From contig JAKDNE010000034.1 of assembly GCA_030451965.1 (NCBI GenBank), forward strand, positions 1 to 15,085: DNA of 15,085 bases, read 5' to 3'. This stretch comes from Brachybacterium sp. (GTDB taxonomy: Bacteria; Actinomycetota; Actinomycetes; Actinomycetales; Dermabacteraceae). This document shows positions 13,390-15,085 of this stretch, in pieces (the stretch's first letter is position 1; each line of letters opens with the position of its first letter). Both the position numbers and the translations under genes were made by a program. The notes beneath the pieces were generated by a model. It was not told the origin of the DNA. It saw only the letters and a list, made by a program, of their open reading frames with translations, and did not search any database.

Positions 13390-15029
13390 GCACCGGGCGA
13401 GGCGCGGCGCGCCCGTGCCGAGCGTCGGAACCAGTTCACGAGCACCCCCGGCACGAGCCGGTCCACGAACGGTGCACCGAACCGTGCGAGCACCTCGACC
13501 ACCAGCCCGATGAAGAACGCGACCAGCGGTATCCACGGCGCGAGGCCGACGTTGACCACGATGTCGCCCCCCATCCCCAGGTCTGCTTGCATGCTGGTCC
13601 AGACGAGCGCGAGCAGGACGACGGAGCCTCCGAAGTAGGCGAACGGAAGCGCCACCCAGGAGGCGACCAGCGCAAGGATGTTCCCGGTCTCGATCTCGCG
13701 GTCCCGATGCCACAGCAGGGAGACCACGACCGGCATCAGCAGGGCGATCAGCACCAGAGGGATCCACGCGTACCAGGGCAGGTCGAAGAACCACAGGAAC
13801 TCGTTGGTGCGCTCCACCCCGAATTCCTCGAGGCTGCCCTGCAGGTTCAGATGCACCGGCACGGTGAGCATCCCGAGCCCGGGCAGCAGCGCGAGGCCGC
13901 TCAGCCCCCAGAGCGGGAGCGCCAGGAACAGGGTGAGCACGGATCGCGCCTCCCCCTCGGCGACCATCGCGATCGCTCCGCCGGCCGCCAGCAGGATCCA
14001 GACCGGGATGGCGAACGCGAGGGCATGGGTGAGCGCGAGCCGGGGCGCGGCGGCGAGGTCCGCCACCAGCGGCCACCAGGCAGGTTTCGCGATCCCCGCG
14101 ACATGACCCAGGAACAGCGGGAGTCCGATGAGCAGCCAGGTGCCGAAAAACATGTCCACCCCGGCGGAGTGCATCGAGATCGACATCCCGTCGAACCCCA
14201 TCGAATCGTTCTTCACCACAAATGCGGTCACGCGAGTGGCGATCACAGCGAAGATCGCTACCGACAGGCCGGAGATCCCCGACCACAGCAGGGCACCGAG
14301 CACGCCGTTGGATCCCCAGCGACCGGTGCCCCAGCGACGTTGGACGCCGCGTGCGGCGAAGAACGCCGTCGCGACCATCGCGACGGTGATCAGCAGCGGC
14401 ATCCCCCGGAAGCTCATCGAGGCGCTGCCCAAGAATCCGAGGTTCAGCTCGAGACCGTAGGAGCCGAACGACCCCAGGGAGACCAGCTGGATCGGAATGC
14501 CCACCAGGCCCACGATTCCTCGCCATCCGCCTGCCCCCGACGGGGAGGTCGGGTCGCCGCCCGGCGCCACGCCGCCCCCGGTCAGGTCACCCGTGTCGAG
14601 GGTGAGGGCTGCGAGGACGGCCGAGACGATCACCACGAGCGCCGCGCCGAGGGCCACGACGTAGGCAAGGGCGCCGATCACGAAGGTGGGGACGGGGTTG
14701 CCGATGCCGAACCGTCGCAGAGCGGTGCCGACCTGTGACGCGGACAGCGCCTGCGTCCCCTGCGCGCTCGACGGTGCCGCCGACGCGGAGGGGGCGGAGG
14801 CGGCCCAGGGGCCCGGCGCCGCTGGATCGGCCGACGTGGGCGGCGCCGCTGAGGCGAGGGGCGGGCCGGACGCCGGGTCCGAGGGGACGGAGCCGAAGGA
14901 TCCCCCGGACGGCGACGACGCGGGCGGGACCTCGCTGTACCCGTACGGTGCGGGCTCGTGGCCCGGATATCCGCTGCCGGGGTAGTTCTGGCTCCCCCCG
15001 TCGCCGTAGGGATGGTTCGTCTCCGACAT
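13386..15029 (-). CDS. Large multi-pass membrane protein with Pro/Ser/Ala-rich N-terminus
   Basis: I do not recognise a named family for this 547-aa protein. The ATG at 15029 begins MSETNHPYGDGG; the only upstream purine-rich sequence, AGAAGGG (15043-15049), is 13 bases away, so the start is probable rather than certain, and the frame is open to the window edge. Residues 1 to about 105 are disordered and rich in Pro, Ser, Gly, Ala and Tyr. A short helix (VGTALRRFGIG) then leads into some eight to ten hydrophobic segments between about 113 and 525. The C-terminus is basic (RRSARARRASPGA). This build is common in actinobacterial uncharacterised membrane proteins, where the N-terminal part is usually cytoplasmic. 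A transporter or envelope role is possible, but nothing shows it. The TAG stop overlaps that of the MazG-like gene by 4 bases. Confidence 0.8.
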   Translation of the reverse strand: MSETNHPYGDGGSQNYPGSGYPGHEPAPYGYSEVPPASSPSGGSFGSVPSDPASGPPLASAAPPTSADPAAPGPWAASAPSASAAPSSAQGTQALSASQVGTALRRFGIGNPVPTFVIGALAYVVALGAALVVIVSAVLAALTLDTGDLTGGGVAPGGDPTSPSGAGGWRGIVGLVGIPIQLVSLGSFGSYGLELNLGFLGSASMSFRGMPLLITVAMVATAFFAARGVQRRWGTGRWGSNGVLGALLWSGISGLSVAIFAVIATRVTAFVVKNDSMGFDGMSISMHSAGVDMFFGTWLLIGLPLFLGHVAGIAKPAWWPLVADLAAAPRLALTHALAFAIPVWILLAAGGAIAMVAEGEARSVLTLFLALPLWGLSGLALLPGLGMLTVPVHLNLQGSLEEFGVERTNEFLWFFDLPWYAWIPLVLIALLMPVVVSLLWHRDREIETGNILALVASWVALPFAYFGGSVVLLALVWTSMQADLGMGGDIVVNVGLAPWIPLVAFFIGLVVEVLARFGAPFVDRLVPGVLVNWFRRSARARRASPGA

Positions 15030-15085
15030 GAGTGTCTCTGCGCCCTTCTCGCGTGGCCTGTCATCGCGGGCGCGGTCGTGCACCC

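Noticed and set aside
12286..14526. Minus-strand open frame of 746 codons spanning three genes
   Set aside because: It runs antisense to the SDR and MazG-like genes and out of frame through the membrane protein gene. Long stop-free frames are expected at this GC content.

Overview
The window is high-GC DNA with strong G/C preference at third codon positions, GTG as well as ATG starts, Shine-Dalgarno-led genes mixed with apparently leaderless ones, and a DUF222/HNH endonuclease gene. This points to a Gram-positive actinobacterium. A member of Dermabacteraceae such as Brachybacterium is my best guess from protein style, but no marker in the window proves the genus. No rRNA, tRNA, CRISPR array, insertion sequence or phage gene is visible.

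Layout. Positions 1-141 carry the last 46 codons of a dienelactone-hydrolase-type enzyme (+). After a 362-base gap comes a complete glycine betaine/proline-type ABC importer operon (+): ATPase with CBS domains (504-1784), permease (1781-2680) and lipoprotein binding protein (2724-3680). A strong hairpin at 3738-3776 closes it, shared with a convergent Gfo/Idh/MocA oxidoreductase (4895-3789, -). Upstream of that lies a DUF222/HNH endonuclease gene (7186-5204, -) with an odd C-terminal tail. Its leader (7187-7553) holds a cluster of DnaA-box-like and GAATGTGGA repeats. A cupin (7554-7970, +), a small membrane-anchored protein (8052-8492, +) and an FGGY sugar kinase (10013-8499, -) follow.

From the kinase's divergent promoter region rightward runs a second operon (+): a short GntR/YtrA-type repressor (10147-10545), an ABC ATPase (10547-11263) and its membrane partner (11260-12084), ended by a hairpin at 12088-12118. 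Then come a short-chain dehydrogenase (12160-12996), a small MazG-like pyrophosphohydrolase (13054-13389) and, convergent with it and sharing the CTAG stop, a large multi-pass membrane protein with a Pro/Ser/Ala-rich N-terminus (15029-13386, -).

How they work together. The first operon should import compatible solutes under osmotic stress; its CBS domains are the probable ionic-strength or nucleotide sensor. The GntR-ABC-permease operon looks like an autoregulated YtrA-type transporter, of a kind usually linked to envelope or antibiotic stress, with a promoter and an overlapping imperfect inverted repeat as likely operator. The remaining genes are single-gene metabolic or housekeeping units without a shared pathway that I can see. 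I did not find a convincing new multi-gene system. The items most worth checking are the repeat cluster before the HNH gene, the possible frameshift in that gene, and the kinase with an altered substrate motif.
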